Below, piece after piece: positions 45,592 to 54,117 of a DNA stretch of 64,000 nt. The stretch spans positions 62,001 through 126,000 of the forward strand of contig NZ_JAKRRW010000009.1 in the NCBI RefSeq assembly GCF_026191635.1. Reading direction: 5' to 3'. Source of the stretch: Photobacterium obscurum (GTDB lineage Bacteria; Pseudomonadota; Gammaproteobacteria; Enterobacterales; Vibrionaceae). Numbering within the stretch: the first letter of the stretch is position 1; the number at the start of each line of letters is the position of its first letter. Both the position numbers and the translations under genes were made by a program. The notes under the pieces were generated by a model, which made no database searches, had not been told where the DNA came from, and saw only the letters and a program-made list of their open reading frames with translations.

Positions 45592-45858
45592 CTAAACAGC
45601 AACTAGCATCTCTTTAAGTTGAGATGATGTGTTACCGCAGGCCAATGTATAGAGGCAATGCTCGGTTCGAGTGATGAAATCGTCTGGGCTTCTGGAGTCT
45701 GTGTGGTAAAGCGATTGGTGAAACTCATTGCCAGGAGCAAGAAGGTTGTATTGCTCGTGTCCAGAACTAACAGTGACTGTCTGATATAGACCAACTTGCA
45801 TTAGTATCTGATCATTCTCCCTTGTCTTAGGTGATTTTTCTGGCGATTCTCTGAACAT
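45592..45858 (-). CDS. Small hypothetical protein
   Basis: 88 residues. The ATG at 45858 is preceded by GGGAGA with a seven-base gap, a strong reason to consider it real. The first 18 residues are charged (S-P-E-K-S-P-K-T-R-E-N). The rest has strand-like segments (Q-V-G-L-Y-Q-T-V-T-V-S-S-G-H-E-Q-Y) and two cysteines in E-H-C-L-Y-T-L-A-C-G-N. No signal peptide or membrane helix. Family not recognised. It lies tail-to-tail with the EAL gene, only 10 bases apart, with no terminator between. Confidence 0.62.
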   Translation of the reverse strand: MFRESPEKSPKTRENDQILMQVGLYQTVTVSSGHEQYNLLAPGNEFHQSLYHTDSRSPDDFITRTEHCLYTLACGNTSSQLKEMLVAV

Positions 45859-45998
45859 TTACTTCTCCCGGTTAATATGACTCCATCTCGGGTTTGATGG
45901 TGAGGATAACCATTGTGTCGAGAGTTATCTATTGGTGGTCACATTTGGAGATTAGGGGTTATAGGTAGGGTTTTGAATGATTTATTAGGTGAGGGATG

Positions 45999-46025
45999 AA
46001 AACAGGGCAAATGTTGCCCTGTTTT
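45999..46025 (-). terminator. Intrinsic terminator of the L,D-transpeptidase gene
   Basis: Perfect 12-bp stem AAAACAGGGCAA (45999-46010) / TTGCCCTGTTTT (46014-46025), loop ATG. A- and T-ended on both sides, so usable in both directions. Confidence 0.93.
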
Positions 46026-46035
46026 ATATTGGCAG

Positions 46036-46524
46036 CTATGGCGCAATTCTTATTGGCGTACCGTCGGCGACATACATTGCAATCTCTCTGATCTGAGGAT
46101 TATTAACGGCAATGCATCCCCGCGTCCAATCGACACCTTGGTACAGTAGCGGTTTATTCTTACCATTGGGTAACCCATGGATGAAGATGTCGCCTCCAGG
46201 ATTGACACCAAGTCGTTTGGCATTTCTCACATCTTGCTCGTTAGGGTAATTAATGTGCAAGCTTAAGTGAAAGCGACTTTTTCGATTACGAAAATCAATG
46301 GTATATAGACCTTCTGGTGTTCGATAGTCACCGCGCTGTTGTTTGTGACCAACAGGTTGCTTTCCGAGGCTAATTGGATATTCTCTAAAAATCTGATTGT
46401 TTCTGATCAAAAACATTTTTCGTTCAGATTTTTTTACTAACACGAGATCAGCGGTAGGTCGATCACTATATGCCAGTACAGATTGAGATAAGACCAGTAA
46501 TATAAATACAATTATAGTTTTCAT
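46036..46524 (-). CDS. L,D-transpeptidase family (YkuD) periplasmic protein
   Basis: 162 residues. Signal peptide of 18 residues ending V-L-A. The catalytic domain is minimal: K-S-E-R-K-M-F-L-I start, G-D-Y-R-T-P-E-G-L-Y-T-I, then H116-G-L-P-N-G and T-R-G-C137-I-A-V-N-N, which correspond to the H-x14-17-S-H-G-C-I core with catalytic Cys137. No LysM or peptidoglycan-binding domain is attached. Such short YkuD proteins crosslink peptidoglycan or attach lipoprotein; some family members instead cleave (like DpaA/LdtF). Which activity applies here cannot be told. Monocistronic. Confidence 0.92.
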   Translation of the reverse strand: MKTIIVFILLVLSQSVLAYSDRPTADLVLVKKSERKMFLIRNNQIFREYPISLGKQPVGHKQQRGDYRTPEGLYTIDFRNRKSRFHLSLHINYPNEQDVRNAKRLGVNPGGDIFIHGLPNGKNKPLLYQGVDWTRGCIAVNNPQIREIAMYVADGTPIRIAP

Positions 46525-47019
46525 TAACTTCTTAATTATTATAAGTTTGTTTTAAGTGTTTAAATAGAAAAATAAAAGTAGGGAGGCGAAGTGATATTTC
46601 ATAAGCATCCATGCTTTATTTTCTAGTCGTTATAATTTGTAACTTAGCGCAAGGTATTTCGTGTTCTTGACATTGCTCTGATATAACGAACTTTAATAAA
46701 TGATAGATTAGTAATCAACTCTACTTGTGAATATTTTGAGGTCTGCCTGCTCGTTTTTTGAGCGCTGATTCATCAATGCATTGAAATGAAAATAATAAAA
46801 AAATTGCTCAGATTGTAAGTTTTTTTTCGTCAATTATTTGTCGTCAATTAATTGTCGCGGGTCTTGGCTTGAGCGATAGAATAATGACGTTTATCTGCAC
46901 CGAATAAATCATGTGTCACAACTTGCAATGTTTTTCCATTCTAATTGAAACTAATTTGATAGTATTTGAGCGGCTTTGAAGTGGTTGTTTGCTGCTTTAG
47001 TATTGACAGGTTTCGTTTC
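46525..47019. other. AT-rich intergenic region with a 14-bp tandem repeat
   Basis: About 495 bases without a supported gene, the promoters of two divergent genes lying in it. It holds two tandem 14-bp units, TCGTCAATTATTTG (46827-46840) and TCGTCAATTAATTG (46841-46854), and a run of eight T at about 46820. Confidence 0.55.
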
Positions 47020-47883
47020 ATGCAAAAAAATCGTTATCAAATTTATCTTCAAGAAGACTTTTCCTTTAACTTGCGTCACTCTTGTCGTTATTGGCAAGAA
47101 GCCGTGTTGCAGGCATCTTCATGGTCGAACGATGATAAGCAGAAAGTCTATATATTTGATACCCTGGCAACTAGTAATGATGAAGATGTCTATTGGGTCG
47201 ATACCTCAGGCCAGCCTATGGCGACAGGCCACCGTTCTCATCCAGGCTATGAAGACATCAGATTAACGCCAATAGCAACCCTTTCAATGCTGCAGTTAAC
47301 GGAAACACTGAATGTCGGCAATACGGTGACTTTGCTTCGGCCTCTTGATGATGTTAACGACGAGCTATGCCATCTGAGTGAGGCTTCCGAGCAGTTCGAT
47401 ATGTTGAGTGGAGCTTATATGATGGATTCACCGCTAAGCCGGCAACATCATCCTGAAAACGATGTTGCACTGATGGTGTATCAACAAGACTCGCTTATCG
47501 CCACGGCTATGTTTAGTCGTTATATTGAAGATCATCGTTTTCCATCCCACCTGTCCGAGTTGTGTTATGAACTCTCTCTCCATACGGTATATGTTGAACC
47601 GGAATTTCGTGGCATGGGCATTGCGGCGAGCTTAGCTAATACCATTGTTAATATTGCCCGAAGTGATATGGCGTCTCTACACCGCACATTATTAACAATG
47701 AATATTCGCCTCAAGCCTTGGTTTTCCGCGCTAGCTTTAACCGCTGGTGGTGAGGCCATTTGTGATATTCTCAGCGAAGCTTTTGTTGAAATGAATGATG
47801 ATGTCATTGAAGAACTGATGGATGACGGTTTCACTATCAGCTACCAAGATCCCATTATTTCCGTAGAAAGCTTAGCCGTGTGA
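47020..47883 (+). CDS. GNAT-fold acetyltransferase domain protein
   Basis: 287 residues from the ATG at 47020. The frame stays open upstream to about 46966, but that part is Cys/Phe-rich and poorly protein-like. The ribosome site is weak for either start. The C-terminal half contains the GNAT motif A: L-H-T-V-Y-V-E-P-E-F-R-G-M-G-I-A-A-S-L-A-N-T, with the R-x-x-G-x-G/A acetyl-CoA pyrophosphate loop at about residues 197-204. The N-terminal about 150 residues are acidic and of no family I recognise. An acidic tail E-M-N-D-D-V-I-E-E-L-M-D-D-G ends the protein. Substrate unknown. Confidence 0.78.
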   Translation: MQKNRYQIYLQEDFSFNLRHSCRYWQEAVLQASSWSNDDKQKVYIFDTLATSNDEDVYWVDTSGQPMATGHRSHPGYEDIRLTPIATLSMLQLTETLNVGNTVTLLRPLDDVNDELCHLSEASEQFDMLSGAYMMDSPLSRQHHPENDVALMVYQQDSLIATAMFSRYIEDHRFPSHLSELCYELSLHTVYVEPEFRGMGIAASLANTIVNIARSDMASLHRTLLTMNIRLKPWFSALALTAGGEAICDILSEAFVEMNDDVIEELMDDGFTISYQDPIISVESLAV

Positions 47884-48392
47884 GTGATAATGTAGACAAG
47901 CAAGGCTGATAAATTGGGCTTATATATATGGCGATTAGTTTGATTATATAAAGTGAATATACAAGGCTGACTTAACTTCTTATATTTCAGTAAATAAAAC
48001 TAATTGTACATCAACGCCGTGCTTGTTTGATTTGGGTGTAACTTAGCGTCTAGAAGAAACCAATCCAATATAAAAATAAAACGAGAGTTAATAATCGAAA
48101 GGGCTAAACAGTCGAGTTAACAATGTTGACAAATTATTGTTAAATGATGAGCTTATAGCTCTTGTCATTATTAACTTTTGTTGCGGGGAATATCATATCG
48201 TTATTTTGGTGTTCATCCAGTTAAGATTTAGTTGTATTTTTATTTGTAAATATCGCTGAGAATGCCCAGTTGAACCATAATTTATCTTTAACCGTATAAG
48301 GTAACTACATAGATGGCCTGGTGTGCCTATACATGAAAAGTAGTTGCCTAAACTGCACAGCAAAAACTATCAGTTAAGGTTAAGGAGCAATG
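47884..48392 (+). promoter_or_regulatory. cioA/cydA upstream region with ArcA-like boxes
   Basis: About 500 bases without a gene. AGTTAATAAT (48086-48095, 9/10 to WGTTAATTAW), AGTTAACAAT (48115-48124), TGTTAAATGA (48138-48147) and an inverted AGTTAATAAT (48176-48167) cluster within 91 bases. TTAACAAT/ATTGTTAA also form an inverted repeat (48117-48124/48136-48143). This fits control of a bd oxidase by ArcA; sites are by eye only. Confidence 0.5.
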
Positions 48393-49766
48393 ATGGACGA
48401 ACTCGCTGTTGACTTGGCAAGATTTCAATTTGCTTTTACAGTGTCTTTTCACATTATATTTCCGGCATTTACTATTGGTCTAGCAAGCTATCTTGCGGTT
48501 CTTGAAGGTTTGTTTCTTAAAACCGGCCAGCATAAATACATCGAACTCTATCAATACTGGATAAAGATTTTTGCGATTAGCTTCGGAATGGGCGTGGTCA
48601 GCGGTATTGTTATGAGCTATCAGTTTGGGACAAATTGGAGTGTTTTCTCTGATAAAACCGGGCCTGTGCTCGGTCCGTTGATGGGGTACGAAGTCTTTAC
48701 AGCATTTTTTCTTGAAGCGGGCTTTCTTGGGGTGATGCTGTTTGGTATGAACCGAGTTGGGAAAAAACTCCACTTTCTGGCAACAGCAATTGTTGCGTTC
48801 GGTACCTTGTTTTCAGCATTCTGGATCCTGTCGGTTAACAGCTGGATGCAGACGCCTGCGGGTTATGCTGTCAATGAACTGGGCCAATTTGTTCCAGAAG
48901 ATTGGTGGGAAGTTGTCTTTAACCCCTCATTTCCCTATCGCTTGGTCCATATGGTGTTGGCGGCATACCTGACGACGGCTTTTGTCGTCGGCGGGGTCGG
49001 GGCGTACCATCTGCTTCGTTCTCAGAATAACCATTTAGCCAGGACGATGTTTTCGATGGCGATGTGGATGGCGGCGATTGTCACGCCTATTCAGGTGGTT
49101 GTCGGCGACCTACATGGTTTGAACACCTTAGAACACCAACCCGCTAAAATCGCGGCGATGGAGGGGCATTATGAAACGCAACAAGGCGCCCCTCTCATAT
49201 TGTTCGGTCTTCCTAATGAAGAAAACAAGACAATAGACTATAAAATCGCAATCCCCCACCTGGGAAGTGTAATCCTCAAGCATGAGTGGAACGGTGAAGT
49301 AACTGGCTTGGATGCGTTTCCTGACGATGAGCATCCACCAGTGAGTATTGTCTTTTGGAGCTTTCGCCTGATGGTCGTGATTGGCTTCCTGATGCTGGCG
49401 GTTGGGTTAACAAGTCTATGGCTACGAAGGAAAAAGGAGCTTTATTATCAGTCATGGTTCCACCGATGTTGCGTGGCCATGGCACCTGCCGGTTTTATTG
49501 CGATTATCAGCGGGTGGGTTACCACAGAAGTTGGCCGCCAGCCATTTACAGTTTATGGCCTGCTGCGCACTGCCGACTCCATTTCTCCTGTCGATGCCGC
49601 TGCTGTCAGTGTATCGCTGGCTGCCTTTGTTATTGTTTATTTTACTGTCTTTGGCGCCGGTTTTTTTTATTTGCTCAGGCTAATGCGAAAGTCACCAACC
49701 AAATATGAGAAGGAGCTGAAAGGTGGTAGTTCGACGATTACGACAACAACTCATTTAAACCCTTAG
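48393..49766 (+). CDS. Cytochrome bd-type (cyanide-insensitive class) quinol oxidase subunit I
   Basis: 457 residues; GGAG at 48384-48387 suits the second of two adjacent ATGs (48393). About nine membrane helices. The heme b595 ligand His is in F-T-V-S-F-H-I-I-F-P near residue 19, and G-D-L-H-G-L-N-T-L-E-H-Q-P-A-K-I-A-A-M-E-G-H and G-R-Q-P-F are conserved quinol-oxidase motifs. It is short (E. coli CydA is about 522) because the Q-loop lacks the long insertion; this is the CioA-type. It oxidises quinol and reduces oxygen to water in the inner membrane without pumping protons. Forms the operon with the next two genes. Confidence 0.95.
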   Translation: MDELAVDLARFQFAFTVSFHIIFPAFTIGLASYLAVLEGLFLKTGQHKYIELYQYWIKIFAISFGMGVVSGIVMSYQFGTNWSVFSDKTGPVLGPLMGYEVFTAFFLEAGFLGVMLFGMNRVGKKLHFLATAIVAFGTLFSAFWILSVNSWMQTPAGYAVNELGQFVPEDWWEVVFNPSFPYRLVHMVLAAYLTTAFVVGGVGAYHLLRSQNNHLARTMFSMAMWMAAIVTPIQVVVGDLHGLNTLEHQPAKIAAMEGHYETQQGAPLILFGLPNEENKTIDYKIAIPHLGSVILKHEWNGEVTGLDAFPDDEHPPVSIVFWSFRLMVVIGFLMLAVGLTSLWLRRKKELYYQSWFHRCCVAMAPAGFIAIISGWVTTEVGRQPFTVYGLLRTADSISPVDAAAVSVSLAAFVIVYFTVFGAGFFYLLRLMRKSPTKYEKELKGGSSTITTTTHLNP

Positions 49767-49774
49767 GAGGCCAT

Positions 49775-50773
49775 ATGGATTATGCATTGATATGGTATGT
49801 TCTGATCGCTGTTGCTGTATTGGCTTACGTTGCCCTCGATGGGTTCGACCTGGGTATTGGTATTTTGTTTGTGGCCGGGGATTCAGTCAAAGAACGAGAT
49901 CTGATGATGAATAGCGTTGCACCGGTCTGGGATGGCAACGAAACCTGGTTGGTACTCGGTGGTGGTGGGTTATTTGCGGTATTCCCTTTGGCATATTCCG
50001 TCGTGATGCCTGCTTTGTACGCACCGTTAACGATGATGCTGCTTGGGCTAATTTTTCGAGGTGTTGCCTTCGAGTATCGCTTCAGAACTCGGCGGGGGCA
50101 GTTCTTATGGGATAGTTCGTTCTTTATAGGATCGCTAGTCGCGACCTTCACTCAGGGCATGATGCTGGGAGTACTGTTACAGGGAATAGAGGTTGTCGAC
50201 CGTCAATATAGCGGTGGCTGGTTTGATTGGTTTACTCCGTTTAGCGTATTTTGCGGTTTCGTGACCATCGCAGCATATACCCTGCTTGGTGCTTGCTGGC
50301 TGTTGATCAAGTTGCCAGAACCTTACCAGCAGCGGTATTACGCAACAGCGAAACGGTGTGCACTCGTCTTGGTGGTGATGGTGGGGATTCTCAGTATCTG
50401 GTTGCCTTTGGGGAATAGTGAAATTGCGGCTCGTTGGTTTTCTTTTCCACAAGCCTTACTGTTTTTGCTGATCCCTGCGGGATCGGGGTATCTGGTCTAT
50501 TTGTTGTTTAAGGATTTGATTGAGCATAAACCCCTAAAGGCCTACTTGGCCTGTTTAGGCTTATTTCTGCTTGCTTCAATCGGCTTTGGTGTTAGTACCT
50601 ATCCCTATATAGTCCCTCACAGTCTGACTTACGTCGAAGCGGCCGCACCAGATACTAGCCTGAAGTTTCTACTCAGTGGGGCGGTGATCTTATTGCCGCT
50701 AATCATTGCCTATACCGCCTATTCGTATTGGGTCTTCCGTGGAAAACTGAGTGAAGACGAGGGGTATCATTAA
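49775..50773 (+). CDS. Cytochrome bd-type quinol oxidase subunit II
   Basis: 332 residues, eight or so membrane helices. The start M-D-Y-A-L-I-W-Y-V-L-I-A-V-A-V-L-A-Y-V-A-L-D-G-F-D-L-G-I-G carries the family's D-G-F-D-L-G motif; W-D-G-N-E-T-W-L-V-L-G-G-G-G-L-F-A-V-F-P at about 51-70 is the other subunit-II hallmark. AGGAGG lies just ahead of the ATG, eight bases after subunit I ends. Its TAA shares a base with the ATG of the small companion gene (TAATG). CioB/CydB type. Confidence 0.95.
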   Translation: MDYALIWYVLIAVAVLAYVALDGFDLGIGILFVAGDSVKERDLMMNSVAPVWDGNETWLVLGGGGLFAVFPLAYSVVMPALYAPLTMMLLGLIFRGVAFEYRFRTRRGQFLWDSSFFIGSLVATFTQGMMLGVLLQGIEVVDRQYSGGWFDWFTPFSVFCGFVTIAAYTLLGACWLLIKLPEPYQQRYYATAKRCALVLVVMVGILSIWLPLGNSEIAARWFSFPQALLFLLIPAGSGYLVYLLFKDLIEHKPLKAYLACLGLFLLASIGFGVSTYPYIVPHSLTYVEAAAPDTSLKFLLSGAVILLPLIIAYTAYSYWVFRGKLSEDEGYH

Positions 50774-50880
50774 TGATCTCTCCCTGTATGAAACGATGGC
50801 TGTGGTTTACGGCATTGTGGCTAGGTGGTGTGCTGAGCCTTGCGTTTGTTGCCGCAATTATTCGTTGGGCCATCATCTAA
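50773..50880 (+). CDS. DUF2474-type single-helix companion of the bd oxidase
   Basis: 35 residues, easily missed. The ATG overlaps the subunit II stop by one base (TAATG), indicating coupled translation. A short charged head (K-R at 7-8) precedes one hydrophobic helix (W9 to about A33) with the pattern W-L-W-F-x-A-L-W-L-G-G-V-x-S-L. That matches DUF2474 proteins, which sit at this place in cioAB-type operons and are thought to be structural counterparts of CydX/CbdX. An alternative start is ATG at 50788, leaving 30 residues. Confidence 0.85.
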   Translation: MISPCMKRWLWFTALWLGGVLSLAFVAAIIRWAII

Positions 50881-50899
50881 ATGAATTAATCCAGCAGAC

Positions 50900-50926
50900 A
50901 TCCTGCAGCGTTAGTCGTTGCAGGAT
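50900..50926. terminator. Hairpin between bd oxidase operon and RND pump gene
   Basis: An 11-bp stem (50900-50910/50916-50926, ATCCTGCAGCG/CGTTGCAGGAT, one G:T) with a 5-base loop, placed between convergent genes. It lacks a clear T-run on either side. Confidence 0.55.
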
Positions 50927-50949
50927 ATCTGCAGGGGCATGGCCAGAAA

Positions 50950-53900
50950 TTAGCAAGCTTCCTCTATTTTCATCGACACCTCTTGGCGTGCTTGCTCTTT
51001 TTGCTGCAAGAGAGGCGGTGGTTGAGACTGGGCTTTCTGAGATTTATCTCGACTCAGCATTAGCATGCAGGGTGTCAGGATCAACGTTAGCAGGGTAGCA
51101 AAAGTCAGTCCGCCAGCAATAGCAGTGGCCAGTTGGGACCACCATTGGGTACTGGGAGCACCAAATTCCACTTTCCTGTTGAGCAGGTCGATGTTCATCT
51201 CTAGAACCATCGGCATCAGACCCAATATCGTGGTAATGGTCGTTAACAATACCGGGCGTAATCGCTGGGCCCCGGTATGCATAATCGCGAGGGTTTTATC
51301 GTAGCCTTTTCGGCGCAGCTGGTTATAGGTATCAATTAGCACAATATTGTTATTTACGACAATGCCGGCTAGTGCAATGACACCAATACCTGACATGATG
51401 ATACCGAATGGCCGCTGGAATATCAGCAGCCCCAGGAAAACGCCAACAGTTGAAAATAACACGGCACTTAGAATCAGAAATGCCTGGTAGAAGCTGTTGA
51501 ACTGGGTGATAAGGATCAGCCCCATAACCGCTAAGGCAACGATGAATGCAGACTGCAGGAAGCTTGAGGAGTTTGCCTGCTCTTCATTCTGCCCGCGTAG
51601 TTGTACAGTAATACCATCACCGAGCGCCATTTGGTCAATAGCGGCTTGTACTTTGGGGAGTTCAAGGCTGAGGTTGTAGCCTGGAGCAATATCAGCCATC
51701 ACTTCAAGTATTCGTTTTCCGTCCATACGACTAATTTCATTTTGTTTTGGGGACGGAGAGACAGTCGAGAAGTTGGTAATGGGCACTAACCCATAAGCGG
51801 TCTTCACTCTTAGCTCATCAAAGCGACCAATATCCCGCTTGGTATCCGGGTAGCGAACAAGGATATCGACCTCCTCGTCGGTATCGTCTGGCAGGTATTC
51901 ACCAATTTTAAGGCCGTTAGTTACAAACTGTACGGTATTGCCAACGAGCGTTGCATCGCCACCGAACCGAGCAGCATCATCTCGGTTTATATCTATTTCC
52001 CAATCAATACCGGGTTTAGTGCCGGTATCAGAGATATTGGTAAATTCAGGCTGGGATTCCAACCACTGACGAATTTTAACGACTTCCGCTGGTATCGCGG
52101 TGTTATCGCGACCGGAAACTTCGATCACTAGATCGTGCTCACTTGGCGGACCGGCTTCCGGAAATTTAAACTCAAGCTCGATGCCGGCCAAGTCAGCTGT
52201 TTTCTGGCGCAGCTCTGCAATAATGTCTTTGACGGGGGCTCTAAATTGCCAATCTAGCGGGTTAATCTGTATTTGGCCGATCTCATCGTTTCCGCCTGTG
52301 CGGGTATAGACACTGCTAATTCCTTCCGTACCGAGCACTTTTGCTTCCACTTCACGCATGAGGGCATCTTTTTCATAGATAGATAAATCTCCGTGGGAGC
52401 GGGCCTTGATAGAGAAGTGGGGTGGATCAACCTCGGGGAAAAAGACGACGCCCAATCCTGCTTGAGCGTAGCTCAGGCCGACTAGTACAGCCATTAAAAG
52501 TGCACTGATTAGAATTTTAAACGGGTGCTGAATGGCCACGGCTAAACTGCGAAGATAAAGGCGGGTTAGCCCTTGGGCTTGATCGAAGCGTCCTTCTTCA
52601 ACGGCTATCATATGTTGTCGTTCGGCATGGCTGATATAACGGGGCTTTCCGATGACACTGCCGAGAACAGGAACAAAAAACATCGCCATGACCAATGATG
52701 CACTTAGGGTTGCTATCAGAGTCAGGGGCAAGAAACGCATAAACTCGCCCGTTGTATCTGGCCAGAAGAGCATGGGGGCAAAAGCGGCGAGCGTTGTTGC
52801 CGTTGAGGCAGTAATAGGCCATGCCATTCGTTTAGCTGCTTCACGATAGGCTTCCTTGCGAGGAACATTTTCTTGCATGCGACGATCGGCATATTCGGTA
52901 ACAACAATGGCACCGTCGACGAGCATTCCGACGGCCATGATCAAAGAGAACAGAACAATAATATTTACGGTTAGGCCGCTCATTGCCAGCACAAGCAGAC
53001 CGGTGAGGAAAGAACCAGGAATAGAAATACCGACCAAAACAGCGGTTCGTGCTCCGAGTACCGCCAAAATGACGACAACGACCAATATGATGGCGGACAA
53101 GATATTGTTTTGTAGGTCGCTCAGCATCATTTTTACATCTTTTGACTGATCTAGCGTGTACTCTACCAGCAGGTTATCTGGCCATGCTTCTTGTTGTTGC
53201 GCTGCTTTCACAACCGCTTTGATTATTTCTACTGTCTCGATGATATTTTCACCGGAGCGTTTTTTTACATCTAGGACGATGGCTGGCTGCCCATTAAGGC
53301 GGGCGAAGCTTTCTGGATCCCTGAATGCACGTCTTACGGCAGCAATATCGCCGAAGGTAACGACTTTATTGCCGTCAACCTTGATGGGGAGCTCCAGTAT
53401 ATCTTTTAGTGAGTCAAATACTGAGGGGACTTTAACCGAGAAACGACCATAGCCACTGTCAATAAATCCTGCTGCGACTACTCGGTTGTTGCGTGATACC
53501 AAGTTGAATACATCGTTCTGATCGAGGCCGTAACTCTCCATCAGTAATGGTTCGACGAGTACTTCGACGACATCTTCTCTGTCGCCGGCGATATCGACTT
53601 CGAGGATCTGGCGGTAGCTCTCAAGCTTATCTTGTAGCTCCCTCGCAATTTGGATGGTTGTACGTTCCGGTACCGTACCATACAGCACCATAGACAGGAC
53701 GGGGTCGACATTGGCCAATGTAATTTCATTCACTGTGGGCTCATCGCTGTCAGCCGGAAGTTTTACTTTTGCGATATCAACCGCTTCCCGAACATCAGTT
53801 AACGCCTCGTTGAGATCTATCCCAATATTGAATTCAAGCACAACCGATGCGTGGCCTTCAGAAGCCGTCGCACTCATTTCTTTAATCCCCTCGATAGAGC

Positions 53901-54117
53901 GGAGCTCCTTCTCTAGCGGGCGGACCAGCAATCTCTCTGAGTCTTCAGGGCTTATGCCTTGGTGAGCAACAGAAACGTAGATAATCGGTATTGTGATATC
54001 CGGGTTGGATTCTTTGGGGATGATGCGATACATCACCATGCCCGCAATAAGTACAAGTACGAGTAGGGTGATTACGGTGCGGGTGCGGCTTAGTGCTGCA
54101 TTAATTATTGTAAACAT
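50950..54117 (-). CDS. RND-family multidrug efflux permease (AcrB/HAE1-like inner-membrane subunit)
   Basis: 1055 residues, about twelve membrane helices with two large periplasmic loops. Conserved stretches: N-A-A-L-S-R-T-R-T-V start, D-P-E-S-F-A-R-L-N-G-Q-P-A, and helix 4 G-M-L-V-D-G-A-I-V-V-T-E-Y, which carries the proton-relay aspartate region (one Asp visible; AcrB has two). G-I-V-V-N-N-N-I-V-L-I-D in helix 10 is the matching C-half motif. It exports drugs, detergents or metabolites using the proton gradient. Its ATG overlaps the adaptor gene's stop (TAATG). No outer-membrane TolC-like gene is in the operon, so a TolC encoded elsewhere is presumably shared. Specific substrate unknown. 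Confidence 0.94.
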   Translation of the reverse strand: MFTIINAALSRTRTVITLLVLVLIAGMVMYRIIPKESNPDITIPIIYVSVAHQGISPEDSERLLVRPLEKELRSIEGIKEMSATASEGHASVVLEFNIGIDLNEALTDVREAVDIAKVKLPADSDEPTVNEITLANVDPVLSMVLYGTVPERTTIQIARELQDKLESYRQILEVDIAGDREDVVEVLVEPLLMESYGLDQNDVFNLVSRNNRVVAAGFIDSGYGRFSVKVPSVFDSLKDILELPIKVDGNKVVTFGDIAAVRRAFRDPESFARLNGQPAIVLDVKKRSGENIIETVEIIKAVVKAAQQQEAWPDNLLVEYTLDQSKDVKMMLSDLQNNILSAIILVVVVILAVLGARTAVLVGISIPGSFLTGLLVLAMSGLTVNIIVLFSLIMAVGMLVDGAIVVTEYADRRMQENVPRKEAYREAAKRMAWPITASTATTLAAFAPMLFWPDTTGEFMRFLPLTLIATLSASLVMAMFFVPVLGSVIGKPRYISHAERQHMIAVEEGRFDQAQGLTRLYLRSLAVAIQHPFKILISALLMAVLVGLSYAQAGLGVVFFPEVDPPHFSIKARSHGDLSIYEKDALMREVEAKVLGTEGISSVYTRTGGNDEIGQIQINPLDWQFRAPVKDIIAELRQKTADLAGIELEFKFPEAGPPSEHDLVIEVSGRDNTAIPAEVVKIRQWLESQPEFTNISDTGTKPGIDWEIDINRDDAARFGGDATLVGNTVQFVTNGLKIGEYLPDDTDEEVDILVRYPDTKRDIGRFDELRVKTAYGLVPITNFSTVSPSPKQNEISRMDGKRILEVMADIAPGYNLSLELPKVQAAIDQMALGDGITVQLRGQNEEQANSSSFLQSAFIVALAVMGLILITQFNSFYQAFLILSAVLFSTVGVFLGLLIFQRPFGIIMSGIGVIALAGIVVNNNIVLIDTYNQLRRKGYDKTLAIMHTGAQRLRPVLLTTITTILGLMPMVLEMNIDLLNRKVEFGAPSTQWWSQLATAIAGGLTFATLLTLILTPCMLMLSRDKSQKAQSQPPPLLQQKEQARQEVSMKIEEAC

